A DNA stretch of 32,644 nt from Kiritimatiellia bacterium (GCA_017450695.1 JAFSTA010000226.1:1-32644), one strand, 5' to 3'; counted from the stretch's first letter, positions 22,310-31,601 are shown. The notes: generated by a model from the letters alone, not told the origin. Numbers and translations are program-made.

Positions 22310-22387
22310 GTAACCAGCCGACACCAACCCGCCACCTGCTACCAGCCACCTGCTACTCGCTACCCGCCACCAGCCACCAGCTACCAA
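22310..22387 (+). repeat. Heptamer array (CTACCAGC / CCACCAGC type)
   Basis: Degenerate short units such as GCCACCTGCTACCAGCCACC ending at the holB stop. The unit length is about seven bases, unlike the octamers at 22059. It is not coding. Confidence 0.65.
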
Positions 22388-23368
22388 CTAAACCGGCAAA
22401 CCGTGGCGAATGCGGTCTATCGCGTAGGCGAAAACGTGTTCCTCTTTGAGATTCATTTCCAATTGGCGATCCAATTCCTCGATCGCCTTCAGGTTATAGA
22501 GCGCATGGTGCAGTTTCAACTTCGAGGCTCGTTCCCGAAGCACCGTCAGGTGTTTCTGGTTGTACACCAAAGACTCGTCCCCACCTGCCACCAGAACCAT
22601 TAGATCCCGATACCAGCGCGACATGGTACTCACCAGATCTTTCCTCAGTTCACGGTAACGAGCACTGACACGCGCGAGGTGGACATCCTTCTCCACGACA
22701 ACCTCGCCGTCCTTTTCCAGTTTCGCCTCTTCCTCCTTTACCCACTCTTCCGCCTTTGCCTTCATGTCGGCAAGGATCGCCACAACCTGTGCAGACATCG
22801 CCATCCGTTCCACGGCATTTCGTAAATAGGGGCTTGCAAGAACATCCAGGACACGACTCTGGAACGGCTCGACCAACTCGCGCGTCTCCTCCAAATCGAT
22901 TCGCTGGCACCGGGAGATGATCGTGGGGAGGAGTCGTTGCGGGGTATCGGAAAGCAACAGGAAAAGCGTTCGTGCCGTCGGCTCCTCCAGCGTCTTGAGG
23001 AAAGCGTTGGCCGCCTCTTCCTTCAGGCAATCCGCACCGACGATAACACAGACCTTCCAGCCACCTGCGAACGAGCTTTCCGAAAGCGGTGCCAGCACCT
23101 GTTCCCGCATCTGAGCGACACTGATAATACGCGATTTCTTTTCCGGGAAAATCCAGTGGACATCGACATTCAGCCGTTCCGCCACCTTCCGGCAATCCTC
23201 GCATTTTCCGCAGGGCTTATTGGGCGCCTGGCAATACAACACCTGGATCATCTGAACCGCTAGACGGCTCCCCATCTCGCGGATCGGCCCCGTAATCAGG
23301 TAGGACTGCGCGGACCGTCCGGCCTCGAAAGCCTTTCGGAACAAATCCAGTATTTCCTTCGGTTTCAT
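22388..23368 (-). CDS. holB: DNA polymerase III delta-prime subunit
   Basis: 326 residues. A clamp-loader AAA+ subunit, delta-prime type: a zinc site with Cys46, Cys53, Cys56 and Cys59 (YCQAPNKPCGKCEDC), then VDVHWIFPEKKSRIISVAQMREQ, the KEEAANAFLKTLEEP block and the SRC motif (TIISRCQRIDL). The P-loop region (ITGPIREMGSR) lacks the GxxGxGKS consensus, as expected of a non-hydrolysing delta-prime. It opens or holds the sliding clamp together with DnaX and HolA. The C-terminal part is charged and helical. Its ATG overlaps the tmk stop (ATGA), and tmk-holB adjacency is common in bacteria. Confidence 0.92.
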   Translation of the reverse strand: MKPKEILDLFRKAFEAGRSAQSYLITGPIREMGSRLAVQMIQVLYCQAPNKPCGKCEDCRKVAERLNVDVHWIFPEKKSRIISVAQMREQVLAPLSESSFAGGWKVCVIVGADCLKEEAANAFLKTLEEPTARTLFLLLSDTPQRLLPTIISRCQRIDLEETRELVEPFQSRVLDVLASPYLRNAVERMAMSAQVVAILADMKAKAEEWVKEEEAKLEKDGEVVVEKDVHLARVSARYRELRKDLVSTMSRWYRDLMVLVAGGDESLVYNQKHLTVLRERASKLKLHHALYNLKAIEELDRQLEMNLKEEHVFAYAIDRIRHGLPV

Positions 23369-24012
23369 ATCACAGCTCCGGATTGCAGATGAAATCTCGT
23401 CCGCACCACCTCTTCGATTTCGGCGCGGACAATCTCACGCGCCCGCGAAGAGTCCACCACCACGATACGGTCGGGCGATTCAGCCGCCAGTTGAAGAAAC
23501 CCGTCGCGGATCGTGCGGTGGAACTCCATCCCCTCGCGTTCAAAGCGGTCTTGCGTCTCGCGTTCGGAGAGGCGTTCACGCATCACGGATAACGGCACAT
23601 CGAGCAGGAAAGTCAAATCGGGAACAAGCCCTCCGGTGGCGAAGGTATCAGCCAAACGCAGTTCGGGAATCGGGAAGCCCCTTCCGAACCCTTGATAGGC
23701 AAAGGTCGAATCGTCGAAGCGATCCGCCAAAACCCAGACGCCTTCCTCCAAGGCGGGACGGATGACATTCTCCACCAGTTGCGCGCGGCTGGCGAGAAAG
23801 AGCATCACCTCCGCGCGGGCGACAGGGGACTCGCCGGCCTCATCATGCTGTAAGAGATCGCGAATCCGTTCCCCCAGTTTTGTCCCGCCGGGTTCCCGGG
23901 TACGGATCGATCGGATTCCCTGCCGCGAAAGAAAAGTTTCCAGTTCCCGAATATGCGTACTCTTCCCCCCGCCCTCAGGGCCTTCGAAAGTGATAAAACG
24001 TCCGGTACTCAT
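23365..24012 (-). CDS. tmk: Thymidylate kinase
   Basis: 215 residues, normal for the family. It phosphorylates dTMP to dTDP in the cytoplasm. The P-loop FEGPEGGGKST spans residues 9-19, TREPGGTKLGERIRDLL is the dTMP-binding signature, and ADRFDDSTFAYQGFGRG gives the DRx motif. VPDLTFLLDVPL and the following RLSERETQDRFE form the LID region. The start at 24012 is fixed by a four-base overlap (ATGA) with the preceding SUMF1-like gene; a longer frame to 24363 is antisense to nothing and runs within that gene. It is cotranscribed with holB. Confidence 0.95.
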   Translation of the reverse strand: MSTGRFITFEGPEGGGKSTHIRELETFLSRQGIRSIRTREPGGTKLGERIRDLLQHDEAGESPVARAEVMLFLASRAQLVENVIRPALEEGVWVLADRFDDSTFAYQGFGRGFPIPELRLADTFATGGLVPDLTFLLDVPLSVMRERLSERETQDRFEREGMEFHRTIRDGFLQLAAESPDRIVVVDSSRAREIVRAEIEEVVRTRFHLQSGAVI

Positions 24013-25103
24013 GGCGTCCCCTCCCCGCCCTTCTTGGGTTCTGCCAACACGCGGAAACCTACGGTCGCGTAGGCGCCACCGCCATGCCGCGCCTCGCCGC
24101 GAAAGATGACCTCGCATGATTTCTTCTCGGAAAACCAAGATCCGCCACGGATCGCCGTGGCGAGGGTTCCCTTTTTGAGTCCCGTCTGCGCACGAATCAT
24201 CGAGGAGGTCCATTCCCAACAGTTTCCCGCCATGTCGCGGCAACCAAAGGGGCTGATATTTTTCGGATACGCATCCACCGGCGTAGTGAAACCACCTGTC
24301 TGCAGTTTCTGCTTGAAAAGATCGGTCAGAATGTACCCCGTCCGCTTCTGCGGATCGTGCCACCCGTTCACCACGCCCTTGGTCGTGATGCTCAACAGAT
24401 TGGTGATGTCAACCCGCGTACCGAATGACTCGGAGGAGATGCTGACGTACAGCGCGTTCGTCGCAGCCGGGTCGTTCAACGCACGCAGCGCCGCGACCGC
24501 CTGATAATTCATCCGCGTCGTCAACTGTCTGGTGCGGGGATTAAATGTGACCTCCGGCGCATTCCCCCACGGGTACGACCTCCTGTTCGGACCGCTCGCC
24601 GCCCATTCCCACTCCGCCTCGGTCGGCAGGCGGAAGGTCCAGTTCGTCTGCTGCCGTCCCAGCCACTGACAGTATCTTTCCGCGTCCAGACGGGAAATCC
24701 CCGTGACCGGATGGTTCGCTTTTTCAGGCGGGAATTTCCGCTCGTTCCAAAAGTTCGGAACCCGTACCGTCTCGTTTGAGACCGAGGTGATGTACCGCGC
24801 ATACTCCGCGCAGGTTACGGGAAACTCCGCCAGAAAATAGGCGTTGGAAATGGGGGAAGCTTCCCCGTTCAGATCGGTCAGCCCATGTACAAAACGAAAC
24901 TGCGGATTCGCGGGAATGGCGCAATAGCCGGGCAAGGGCATTGTTTCGGCCACGGCGCGACACAGAACGCACACAAGGAAACCGAATCCGATGATCCGGC
25001 CGATACTGGACCCGCCGAACGGAAACGTCGCATCGGCATGCGAAGGCACGGTTGAATCCCCCTTCGTTGACTGACGGCTCTGGACATACTCATTCCGATT
25101 CAT
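24009..25103 (-). CDS. SUMF1/formylglycine-generating-enzyme-like anchored protein
   Basis: 364 residues. A membrane anchor or signal peptide (IIGFGFLVCVLCRAVA, about 36-52) is followed by the SUMF1 fold: FPVTCAEYARYI, NHPVTGISRLDAERYCQWLG, RLPTEAEWEWAASG, YPWGN, NISPFGCRDMAGNCWEWTSS and IRGGSWF...VGFRV. True formylglycine-generating enzymes carry two cysteines in the SWLCHxSYC region; here this reads SWFSEKKSC, so the first Cys is Ser and sulfatase activation is unlikely. The insertion around residues 180-280 is unusual. Many such proteins are export-located binding or structural modules. It opens the operon with tmk and holB, an odd combination, joined by an ATGA overlap. ATG 25103 has GAGGAA 9 bases upstream. 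Confidence 0.85.
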   Translation of the reverse strand: MNRNEYVQSRQSTKGDSTVPSHADATFPFGGSSIGRIIGFGFLVCVLCRAVAETMPLPGYCAIPANPQFRFVHGLTDLNGEASPISNAYFLAEFPVTCAEYARYITSVSNETVRVPNFWNERKFPPEKANHPVTGISRLDAERYCQWLGRQQTNWTFRLPTEAEWEWAASGPNRRSYPWGNAPEVTFNPRTRQLTTRMNYQAVAALRALNDPAATNALYVSISSESFGTRVDITNLLSITTKGVVNGWHDPQKRTGYILTDLFKQKLQTGGFTTPVDAYPKNISPFGCRDMAGNCWEWTSSMIRAQTGLKKGTLATAIRGGSWFSEKKSCEVIFRGEARHGGGAYATVGFRVLAEPKKGGEGTP

Positions 25104-25126
25104 CTCATGTTCCTCTTATGGACGTC

Positions 25127-25154
25127 AGTATAGCAGAACAAACCGGAAAAACAA
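25127..25154 (-). promoter_or_regulatory. Promoter of the SUMF1-like/tmk/holB operon
   Basis: Minus strand: TTGTTT (25154..25149), 16-base spacer, TATACT (25132..25127). The same box pair precedes the GH2 gene at 31574 (spacer 17). Confidence 0.5.
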
Positions 25155-25341
25155 AGCGCGTTCTCCGGGGTTTCGCGTACGGAAAGGAAACGGTGGGCAC
25201 GCGCCCATCGCCCGTCGCTTGTCGCACGTCCCTATCTTTTCAGCCTCTCCGCTCCGAATTGCCGCTTCGCGGCTAGGTCACTTAGGGGTGTCAACCCCAT
25301 TTAGGCCCGCAGGGCCACGTAGGCGGCACAACCGACACTTA

Positions 25342-25446
25342 TCAGCCTCTCAGCTTCCCCGCTTCTCAGCTGGCGCATAGCGCCTTCCGCCTCTCAGCTT
25401 CCCCGCTTCTCAGCTGGCGCATAGCGTCTTCCGCCTCTCAGCCTCC
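25342..25446 (-). repeat. GGCGC hairpin element, two tandem 44-bp units
   Basis: CTTCTCAGCTGGCGCATAGC occurs at 25362 and again at 25406, a period of 44. Each is preceded by CCTCTCAGCTTCCCCG. The stems are GGCGC/GCGCC and, in the second, GGCGC/GCGTC (one wobble). The gene-free stretch 25104-25510 otherwise holds CTTCGCGGCTAGG-type fragments. Confidence 0.8.
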
Positions 25447-25457
25447 TCGCTTTCCAA

Positions 25458-25486
25458 TTGCCACTCCTCTTGGAACTTGATAAGAT
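25458..25486 (+). promoter_or_regulatory. Promoter of the first GH2 gene
   Basis: TTGCCA (25458-25463), 17-base spacer, TAAGAT (25481-25486). The leader is about 18 bases and includes AAGGAGG, 5 bases before ATG 25511. Confidence 0.55.
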
Positions 25487-25510
25487 GGACGGCGTATCAA
25501 GGAGGCAAAC

Positions 25511-28399
25511 ATGCGTATGTTAGTTGGATGTTTCATGGGGATGGCGTTGGCGGCAAGTCAGGTTGCGGCGCAACGCACGTCTATTTCTCTCGACGGAATC
25601 TGGAGATTCGCCAAGGACGAGTCGAAACAGTTGCAGGCCCAGGCGGTTGACTTTCACGACTACCGCTGGCAGGAGGTTCGCGTCCCCCACGACTGGGCGA
25701 TCTCCGGTCCCTTCAATCCGGATGCGCCGGGCGGTTCCGGCAAGCTGCCTTGGCAGGGCGTCGGCTGGTACCGCCGTTCCGTCGTGGTTCCCGCAACCTT
25801 CGCGGGAAACTCCGTCTATCTCGACTTCGACGGTGTGATGGCTTCCCCTGAAGTCTATGTGAATGGAAAGAAGGCGGGCGGTTGGGACTACGGGTACATG
25901 AGTTTCCGTGTGGACGCCACCCCGTTCTTCCGCTTCGGCAAAGAGAACGTGATCGCGGTGCGGGCAGACACGACCGCCCACCATTCGCGTTGGTATCCCG
26001 GCGCGGGCATCTTCCGGCCAGTCCGGTTGGTGATTTGCCCGCAAATCCAAATCGCGCATCAGGCGACCTTCCTGACAACGCGCGAGGTCACGGGCGAGGG
26101 CGCCTGGGTACACCTGAACTCGTCTGTCACCAACCGAACCGAAAAGGAAGGGCGCGTGGATGTGCGCATTGCCTTGCGCGATCCTGACGGCAATCAAGTT
26201 GCAACAGAAACATTCCGCGCAGTCTCGGTACCCGCACGGGGACGTGCGCTGCTCTCCAAGGATTTCCTGATACGCATACCGAAGTTGTGGGATGTCGAGT
26301 CGCCGAACCTCTACACGGCGGAAATCTCGCTCTCCAACTCGGACACGGAAACCACGCGTTTCGGCATCCGCACGATCGCCTTCCCGCCGGACGACGGCTT
26401 CCACCTGAACGGACGGCGCGTGCAACTGCACGGCATCTGCCTCCATGCGGACCTCGGACCTCTGGGCATGGCGTTCAACAAGTCCGCGATGCGGCGGCAA
26501 CTCCAGATTATGAAAGATATGGGCGTTAACGCCCTGCGCACAAGCCATAACGCGCCCGCTCCTGGCGTACTCGAACTTTGCGATGAAATGGGAATCGTGG
26601 TGTGGGACGAGTGTTTCGACAAGTGGGATGGTACGGCGGGCCGGAAGCCGGAGCAGAACCTGGAAGAGTACGTGGCGCGGAACTGCCGCGCGCTGGCGCA
26701 GCGCGACCGCAATCACCCGTGCGTGATCATCTGGTCGATCGGCAACGAGATCACGCCCGTCGGCTTCGACTGGAACGGCAAGAACCCGAAGGCGAAGGAC
26801 GGCATGAGCGCGGAACGGTTCCGCGAGTTCCGTGCGGCGATCCGCGAATTCGACACGACGCGCCCCGTCGGTATCGGGTGTTGCCACGCGAATGCGGTCG
26901 ATACCGGGATGTTCGCCGAACTCGACATCAGCGGCTGGAACTACCGCCGGATGTACACGCACGTCAAAGGCAAGCATCCCGGCAAGCCGGTGGTCTATTC
27001 CGAATCGGCCTCCGCCCTCAGTTCCTACGGGTACTTCTCCAATCCGCCCGAACCGGGTAAGACGGTCTATGCCTACGATGCGCACGAGGTGGACGGATAC
27101 GACCACAACGCGGCGGACTGGTCGGATATCCCGGACTGGGAATTCGACCGCATGGAGACGGACAAGTACTGTTGCGGCGAGTTCGTCTGGACGGGCATCG
27201 ATTACATCGGTGAACCCACCCCCGTGACGAAAGGGAAGGTTTTCGGCAAGTTCGACCAAATGCCCGAAAGGGAACTGGCGCGCAGTTCCTACTTCGGAAT
27301 CGCGGACTTGATGGTAATCCCGAAAGACCGCTACTATCTGTACCGCAGTTACTGGAATAAGAAAGCCGAGACGATCCACATTCTCCCCCACTGGAACTGG
27401 CAAGGGAAGGAAGGCAAGAATGTGCCGGTGTTCGTTTATACCAGCGGGGATAGCGCGGAACTGTTCCTGAACGGGAAATCTCTCGGACGACGCACCAAGG
27501 GAGAGAAGGACACGATCGTCAACCTCGCCAAAGGAAAGAACGCTTCCGCTTCCAGTTTCGAGGTCAAGCCCGATCGCCAGCATCCGGCCCAGTTGGCGAC
27601 GGATGGAAACGCCGACACGCGCTGGTGCGCCTCCACGGAAGCGAAGGCGCAGTGGTGGCAGGTCGATCTCGGAAAAGAATTCCCGATCCGCACCGTCCGG
27701 CTTGCCTTCGAGCGGGGCCCCCAAGATTACGCCTGCCGCATCCAGATTGGAAACGATGGAAAGAGCTGGAAAGATGCCGCCTCCAAAAAACTCGGCGAGA
27801 CAACCTCCATTTTCACCATGCATGAAACGGGACGCTATCTCCGCGTTGTTTTCGAGGACCTGAAACCGGGAAGCTGGGCATCCTTGCGCGACGTGACCGT
27901 CTGCGACCAGGATGTGGATGCCTACCGTCTCAATCCGTATTACGACGTCTGCGCCAAGTACCGTCTGCGCTGGTTCAACGTACCGTATCAACCCGGCGAA
28001 CTGAAAGTCGTCGCCTACAAAGCCGGCAAAAAGATCGGTGAACAGGTGATGCGCACGGCGGGGAAACCCGTTTCCGTCCAGCTGACGCCGGAAAATACGG
28101 ACCTACCTGCCGACGGCGATAGCGTGGTCTTCGTGCAAGTGGATGTGGTCGATGCCGAAGGAATCCGCGATCCGCGCGCGACCAACCGCATCGCGTTTGA
28201 ACTGTCGGGACCGGGTGAGATCGTGGCGGTCGGGAATGCGAACCCGCGTGGATTCGACGTGTTTACCGACACGCGTTCCCATCCGCTATACTACGGAAAG
28301 GCTGTCGCGGTCATTCGCCGTGAAAAGGGAAGAAGCGAACCAATCACGCTGAAAGCCACTTCCGATGGACTGAAAGCCGCCACCGTCACCCTCCAGTAA
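25511..28399 (+). CDS. Secreted GH2 beta-galactosidase-type enzyme with inserted discoidin domain
   Basis: 962 residues. A signal peptide (MRMLVGCFMGMALAASQVAA) is followed by the GH2 sugar-binding domain (ISLDGIWRFAKDE, VRVPHDWAISGPF), the Ig-like domain and the TIM barrel with NALRTSHN. The catalytic acid/base is Glu413 (IIWSIGNE) and the nucleophile Glu498 (VVYSESAS). After the barrel, a DUF4982-type domain begins (VYTSGDSAELFLNGKSLG). It is interrupted at about 670-800 by a discoidin/F5_8 type C domain (NASASSFE...DTRWCAS...WWQVDLGKEFP...YLRVVFEDL), resumes at YRLRWFNVPYQPGELKVVAY, and ends in a GH2 C-terminal sandwich. It cleaves beta-galactosides or related beta-linked sugars outside the cytoplasm. 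A paralogue of the same architecture faces it at 28749-31574. Confidence 0.92.
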   Translation: MRMLVGCFMGMALAASQVAAQRTSISLDGIWRFAKDESKQLQAQAVDFHDYRWQEVRVPHDWAISGPFNPDAPGGSGKLPWQGVGWYRRSVVVPATFAGNSVYLDFDGVMASPEVYVNGKKAGGWDYGYMSFRVDATPFFRFGKENVIAVRADTTAHHSRWYPGAGIFRPVRLVICPQIQIAHQATFLTTREVTGEGAWVHLNSSVTNRTEKEGRVDVRIALRDPDGNQVATETFRAVSVPARGRALLSKDFLIRIPKLWDVESPNLYTAEISLSNSDTETTRFGIRTIAFPPDDGFHLNGRRVQLHGICLHADLGPLGMAFNKSAMRRQLQIMKDMGVNALRTSHNAPAPGVLELCDEMGIVVWDECFDKWDGTAGRKPEQNLEEYVARNCRALAQRDRNHPCVIIWSIGNEITPVGFDWNGKNPKAKDGMSAERFREFRAAIREFDTTRPVGIGCCHANAVDTGMFAELDISGWNYRRMYTHVKGKHPGKPVVYSESASALSSYGYFSNPPEPGKTVYAYDAHEVDGYDHNAADWSDIPDWEFDRMETDKYCCGEFVWTGIDYIGEPTPVTKGKVFGKFDQMPERELARSSYFGIADLMVIPKDRYYLYRSYWNKKAETIHILPHWNWQGKEGKNVPVFVYTSGDSAELFLNGKSLGRRTKGEKDTIVNLAKGKNASASSFEVKPDRQHPAQLATDGNADTRWCASTEAKAQWWQVDLGKEFPIRTVRLAFERGPQDYACRIQIGNDGKSWKDAASKKLGETTSIFTMHETGRYLRVVFEDLKPGSWASLRDVTVCDQDVDAYRLNPYYDVCAKYRLRWFNVPYQPGELKVVAYKAGKKIGEQVMRTAGKPVSVQLTPENTDLPADGDSVVFVQVDVVDAEGIRDPRATNRIAFELSGPGEIVAVGNANPRGFDVFTDTRSHPLYYGKAVAVIRREKGRSEPITLKATSDGLKAATVTLQ

Positions 28400-28412
28400 A
28401 CCCAAATTCTTC

Positions 28413-28446
28413 TGTTGGACAATCTAAACCACGGAATACACGGAAT
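28413..28446 (+). repeat. Half copy of the CCACGGAAnACACGGA element
   Basis: TTGGACAATCTAAACCACGG followed by AATACACGGAATTT, with TCTG before it as at 9266. The stretch 28400-28748 consists of repeats. Confidence 0.75.
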
Positions 28447-28536
28447 TTGTCGCTCAAGGCGCGGTGGTTAGCTCGGAAGACGCGCTTGCTTGTCCTCCGT
28501 AGCTTTGCGCAGGATGGATCGCGTCCGCAGCGTAGC

Positions 28537-28626
28537 GACGGTGCCCTCGCCGTCGGCTTTCGGGGAAGCGGCACTCCTGCCGCGTCATTCCATTGCCACG
28601 AGAAGCGACAAGCAAGAGTGTCGCTT
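28537..28626. repeat. Cluster of three hairpins between the GH2 genes
   Basis: 28537-28554 is GACGGTG, loop CCCT, CGCCGTC. 28566-28585 is AAGCGGCA, loop CTCC, TGCCGCGT. 28603-28626 is AAGCGACA, eight-base loop, TGTCGCTT, followed by CCCCGATTGG. They occupy the gap between two convergent genes and could block read-through in both directions; that is inference. Confidence 0.75.
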
Positions 28627-28748
28627 CCCCGATTGGGTGTTCCCACTACACTCTCGTCTATAACTTCCGGTGTGTAGTACAGCAAGTTATCTGAATCGAA
28701 TCACTCACGCAAAGCACAGGCGGCGGACTGACAGCCAACAGCCACCCG

Positions 28749-31574
28749 TTACCAAAGCAATGCACTTGCTTCCGCCAAACCGTCGGATGTGACCGTCAAC
28801 TTCAACTCGCCGGGGGCATCACGACGAATCACCGCCATCGCTTTCCCGAAAAAGAACGGATGCGACGCGGTGTCGGTAAACGCCTCAAAGGCGTGCGGAT
28901 TGCCGTTCCCGACCCCCAGGATCTTACCAGGGCCGTCGAGTCGGAAATTCACGCGGTTCATCGCCAACGGATTCCGGACACCGGCGGCGTCCAGCACATC
29001 CACCTGTACCCAAATCAGTGCATCCGGATCATTCGCCAGCTTCGGCTCGACCGTCAACTTCAACGCGGCAGGTTCTCCCGCCGTTTTCATCACGGTCTCT
29101 CCGATACGCTTCTCTCCTCGATAGGCGACTGCCTTGAGTTCGCCCGGTTCGTACGGCACGTCGAACCAGCGGAGACGGTACTTTCCACAAACGTTGTAGT
29201 AAGAGGAAAACGGCGGAATATCAAGCGGTTTTTCGCTGGCATAAACCTCGCGAATCGAGGCGAACGCCCTGTCCGCTTCTGTCACAAGAACCCTGAAAAA
29301 CCGCGTCGTCACAGGTGTCTTCAAGGAAGGCCTGTTCTTCTCGCCCATCTTTTTGGAGAAGAATGTCGTCCACGTCTTCCCATCCATCGATGCCTGTAAC
29401 TCGTACGCATATTTCTCACAGGCGAATTCAAAGTCGATCACAACGCTCGCAAAACTCCGCACCTCTCCCAGATCGAACTGAAGCCATTCAGGGAAATGGC
29501 TACTGCTTGCACACCAGCGCGTCTGCCCGTTTCCGTCCACCGCACATTCCTCCACATTCGCCTTGTCAACTTCGCTAGAGGATGCGACGACCTTAGCGGA
29601 AGAAAGCAAGTTCGGCAGTTTGGCAAGCGGATTCTCGCCTTTTTGGCGCATCCCCAGCGAACGCCCATTGAGGAAAAGTTCGGCGCGGTCACCACTGGTA
29701 TACACATAGACCGGAACACTCTTGCCTTCCCGCCCCTTCCAGTTCCAATGCGGCAGGATGTGGATGGTTTCCGACGTCTTGTTCCAGTGGCTACGGTAAA
29801 GGTAATAGCGGTCCTTCGGAACACCGGTCAGATCGACGATTCCGAAATAGGAGGAACGCGACTCCTTCGCGAAAGGCGTCGGCTCGCCCAAGTAGTCAAT
29901 TCCGGTCCAGACAAACTCGCCGCAGACATACCGGTCCTTCTCCATGTAGTCGAACTCGATATCCGGGATGTCCGGTCCCGCGTTGTGGTCGTAGGAGTCA
30001 ATCTGGAACTGGTCATTCCCGTAGGTATGCTTCCCGTCCGGCGGCGGATTCAGATAGAAGCCGTAAGAGCTAAACGCCGATGCAGATTCGGAATAGACGA
30101 CCGGTTTGGTCGGATATTTCGCCTTGACCCGGCGGTAGCAGGCGCCGTAGTTCCATCCCGTGATGTCTAGATCTTCGTAGATGCCTTTGTTCAAAACCTT
30201 CGGATCCGACATGTAGTAGATGTTCCCGTTCCCGATGGGACGGGTCGTGTCCAGTTCCCTTATCTTTTCCCGGAATGCCGCGCACCGCGCACGCGTCAAC
30301 CCGTTGTTCTTCGGGTTGTTGGGATCGCCCTCGCCGATCTCGTTGCTGATTGACCAGATTACCACGGACGGATGGTTTCGGTCCCGTTTGACGAATGCCT
30401 GTAGGTTTCGGATGATATATTCCTCAAGGTTCTCGTCATTCCTGCGTCCGGCGGTGCCGTCCCACTTGTCGAAGCACTCGTCCCACACCACGATTCCCAT
30501 CTCGTCGCAGAGATCCAGCACATCCGGCGCGGGCGGGTTGTGGCTGGTGCGCAGCGCATTTGCGCCCATTTCCTTCATCAGCGTCAACTGGCGACGCATC
30601 GCAGACTTGTTGAACGCCATTCCCAGCAACCCCAAGTCGGAATGAAGGTCAACGCCCTTGAACTGTACCCGCCGACCGTTCAGGTGAAACCCGTTTGCCG
30701 CCCAGTCGTTCGTCAGACTTCCCCCCGCTACAGGGAATGCAATCGTCCGAATTCCGAACCGCACACGCTCTTCCGCCAGCTTCGCCCCCGACCTGGAGAA
30801 CAGCGACAACTCCGCCGTGTAGAGGTGCGGCGACTCGACATCCCACAGCGCGGGATTCCCTACCGTCAAGCGCAGTCCACGCGCCGATGCGTAAGCGGAA
30901 CCGAATGTGACTGGCACATCGTTTCGCAAGATGGAAACCGTAACCATCGCATCGCCCGGCGCGTTTTCCATCTCCCAGTTCACAGCCACGACTGCGCACG
31001 ACTTCTCCACGTCCGGAGTCGTGACCTGAATTCCATGATAAGCAAAGTGCGCAGAATTCTGGATCCGCAAGACGACCTTCCGATAGATGCCCGCACCGGG
31101 ATACCAGCGCGAGCGATGATCCAGCGTGGAAGCGCGAACCGCAATCACGTTCTTCCCCCCGAACTTCACGAACCGCGTCGCATCTACCCGGAACCCCAAA
31201 TACCCGTAGCTCCAGCCACCGGCAAGATGCCCGTTCACATACACCTGTGGCGAAGCCATCACGCCGTCGAAATCCAAAAGGACCGACTTGCCCTTCTCCG
31301 CAGCATCCAACGTCACAGCCTTGCGGTACCAGCCGACACCGCGCCACGGCAGCTTTCCCGACCCCCCGTGTTCCTCCGGGTTGAACGGCCCGGAAATTGC
31401 CCAGTCGTGCGGCACCCGCACCTCTTCCCAGCCGGAATCATCGAAATCGATACCCGCCGCTTCCAGTTTCTGCGACGGATCTTTCGCAAACTTCCACCCT
31501 GTAGCCAATTCTTCATCAGCCCAAACACTCGACAGCAATCCCAACGCAGCAACAACCGTGATGACACTTCTCAT
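28749..31574 (-). CDS. Second secreted GH2 beta-galactosidase-type enzyme with inserted discoidin domain
   Basis: 941 residues from ATG 31574 (MRSVITVVAALGLLSSVWA, a signal peptide), preceded by GGGAGGTG 5 bases upstream. An earlier in-frame start at 31655 lies upstream of the promoter and is rejected. The barrel carries Glu412 (VVIWSISNE, acid/base) and Glu496 (VVYSESASA, nucleophile), NALRTSHNPPAP and WDECFDKWDGT. The domain order equals that of the other GH2 gene, including a discoidin-like block at about 655-785 (QTRWCASSS...WLQFDLGEV...FFRVLVTE) inside the DUF4982-type domain. Stretches such as VRVPHDWAISGPFNP are identical between the two. It contains a longer region (residues about 270-290, PVAGGSLTNDWAANG) missing from the paralogue. 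Likely role as for the paralogue, with different linkage or aglycone preference. Confidence 0.92.
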   Translation of the reverse strand: MRSVITVVAALGLLSSVWADEELATGWKFAKDPSQKLEAAGIDFDDSGWEEVRVPHDWAISGPFNPEEHGGSGKLPWRGVGWYRKAVTLDAAEKGKSVLLDFDGVMASPQVYVNGHLAGGWSYGYLGFRVDATRFVKFGGKNVIAVRASTLDHRSRWYPGAGIYRKVVLRIQNSAHFAYHGIQVTTPDVEKSCAVVAVNWEMENAPGDAMVTVSILRNDVPVTFGSAYASARGLRLTVGNPALWDVESPHLYTAELSLFSRSGAKLAEERVRFGIRTIAFPVAGGSLTNDWAANGFHLNGRRVQFKGVDLHSDLGLLGMAFNKSAMRRQLTLMKEMGANALRTSHNPPAPDVLDLCDEMGIVVWDECFDKWDGTAGRRNDENLEEYIIRNLQAFVKRDRNHPSVVIWSISNEIGEGDPNNPKNNGLTRARCAAFREKIRELDTTRPIGNGNIYYMSDPKVLNKGIYEDLDITGWNYGACYRRVKAKYPTKPVVYSESASAFSSYGFYLNPPPDGKHTYGNDQFQIDSYDHNAGPDIPDIEFDYMEKDRYVCGEFVWTGIDYLGEPTPFAKESRSSYFGIVDLTGVPKDRYYLYRSHWNKTSETIHILPHWNWKGREGKSVPVYVYTSGDRAELFLNGRSLGMRQKGENPLAKLPNLLSSAKVVASSSEVDKANVEECAVDGNGQTRWCASSSHFPEWLQFDLGEVRSFASVVIDFEFACEKYAYELQASMDGKTWTTFFSKKMGEKNRPSLKTPVTTRFFRVLVTEADRAFASIREVYASEKPLDIPPFSSYYNVCGKYRLRWFDVPYEPGELKAVAYRGEKRIGETVMKTAGEPAALKLTVEPKLANDPDALIWVQVDVLDAAGVRNPLAMNRVNFRLDGPGKILGVGNGNPHAFEAFTDTASHPFFFGKAMAVIRRDAPGELKLTVTSDGLAEASALLW

Positions 31575-31601
31575 CGTTTCACCTCCCGTTAACTGGCAAA
31601 G

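Noticed and set aside
25520-27991. An 823-codon leftward open frame
   Set aside because: It is antisense to the first GH2 gene, whose catalytic motifs and signal peptide are intact; the antisense text shows no domain.
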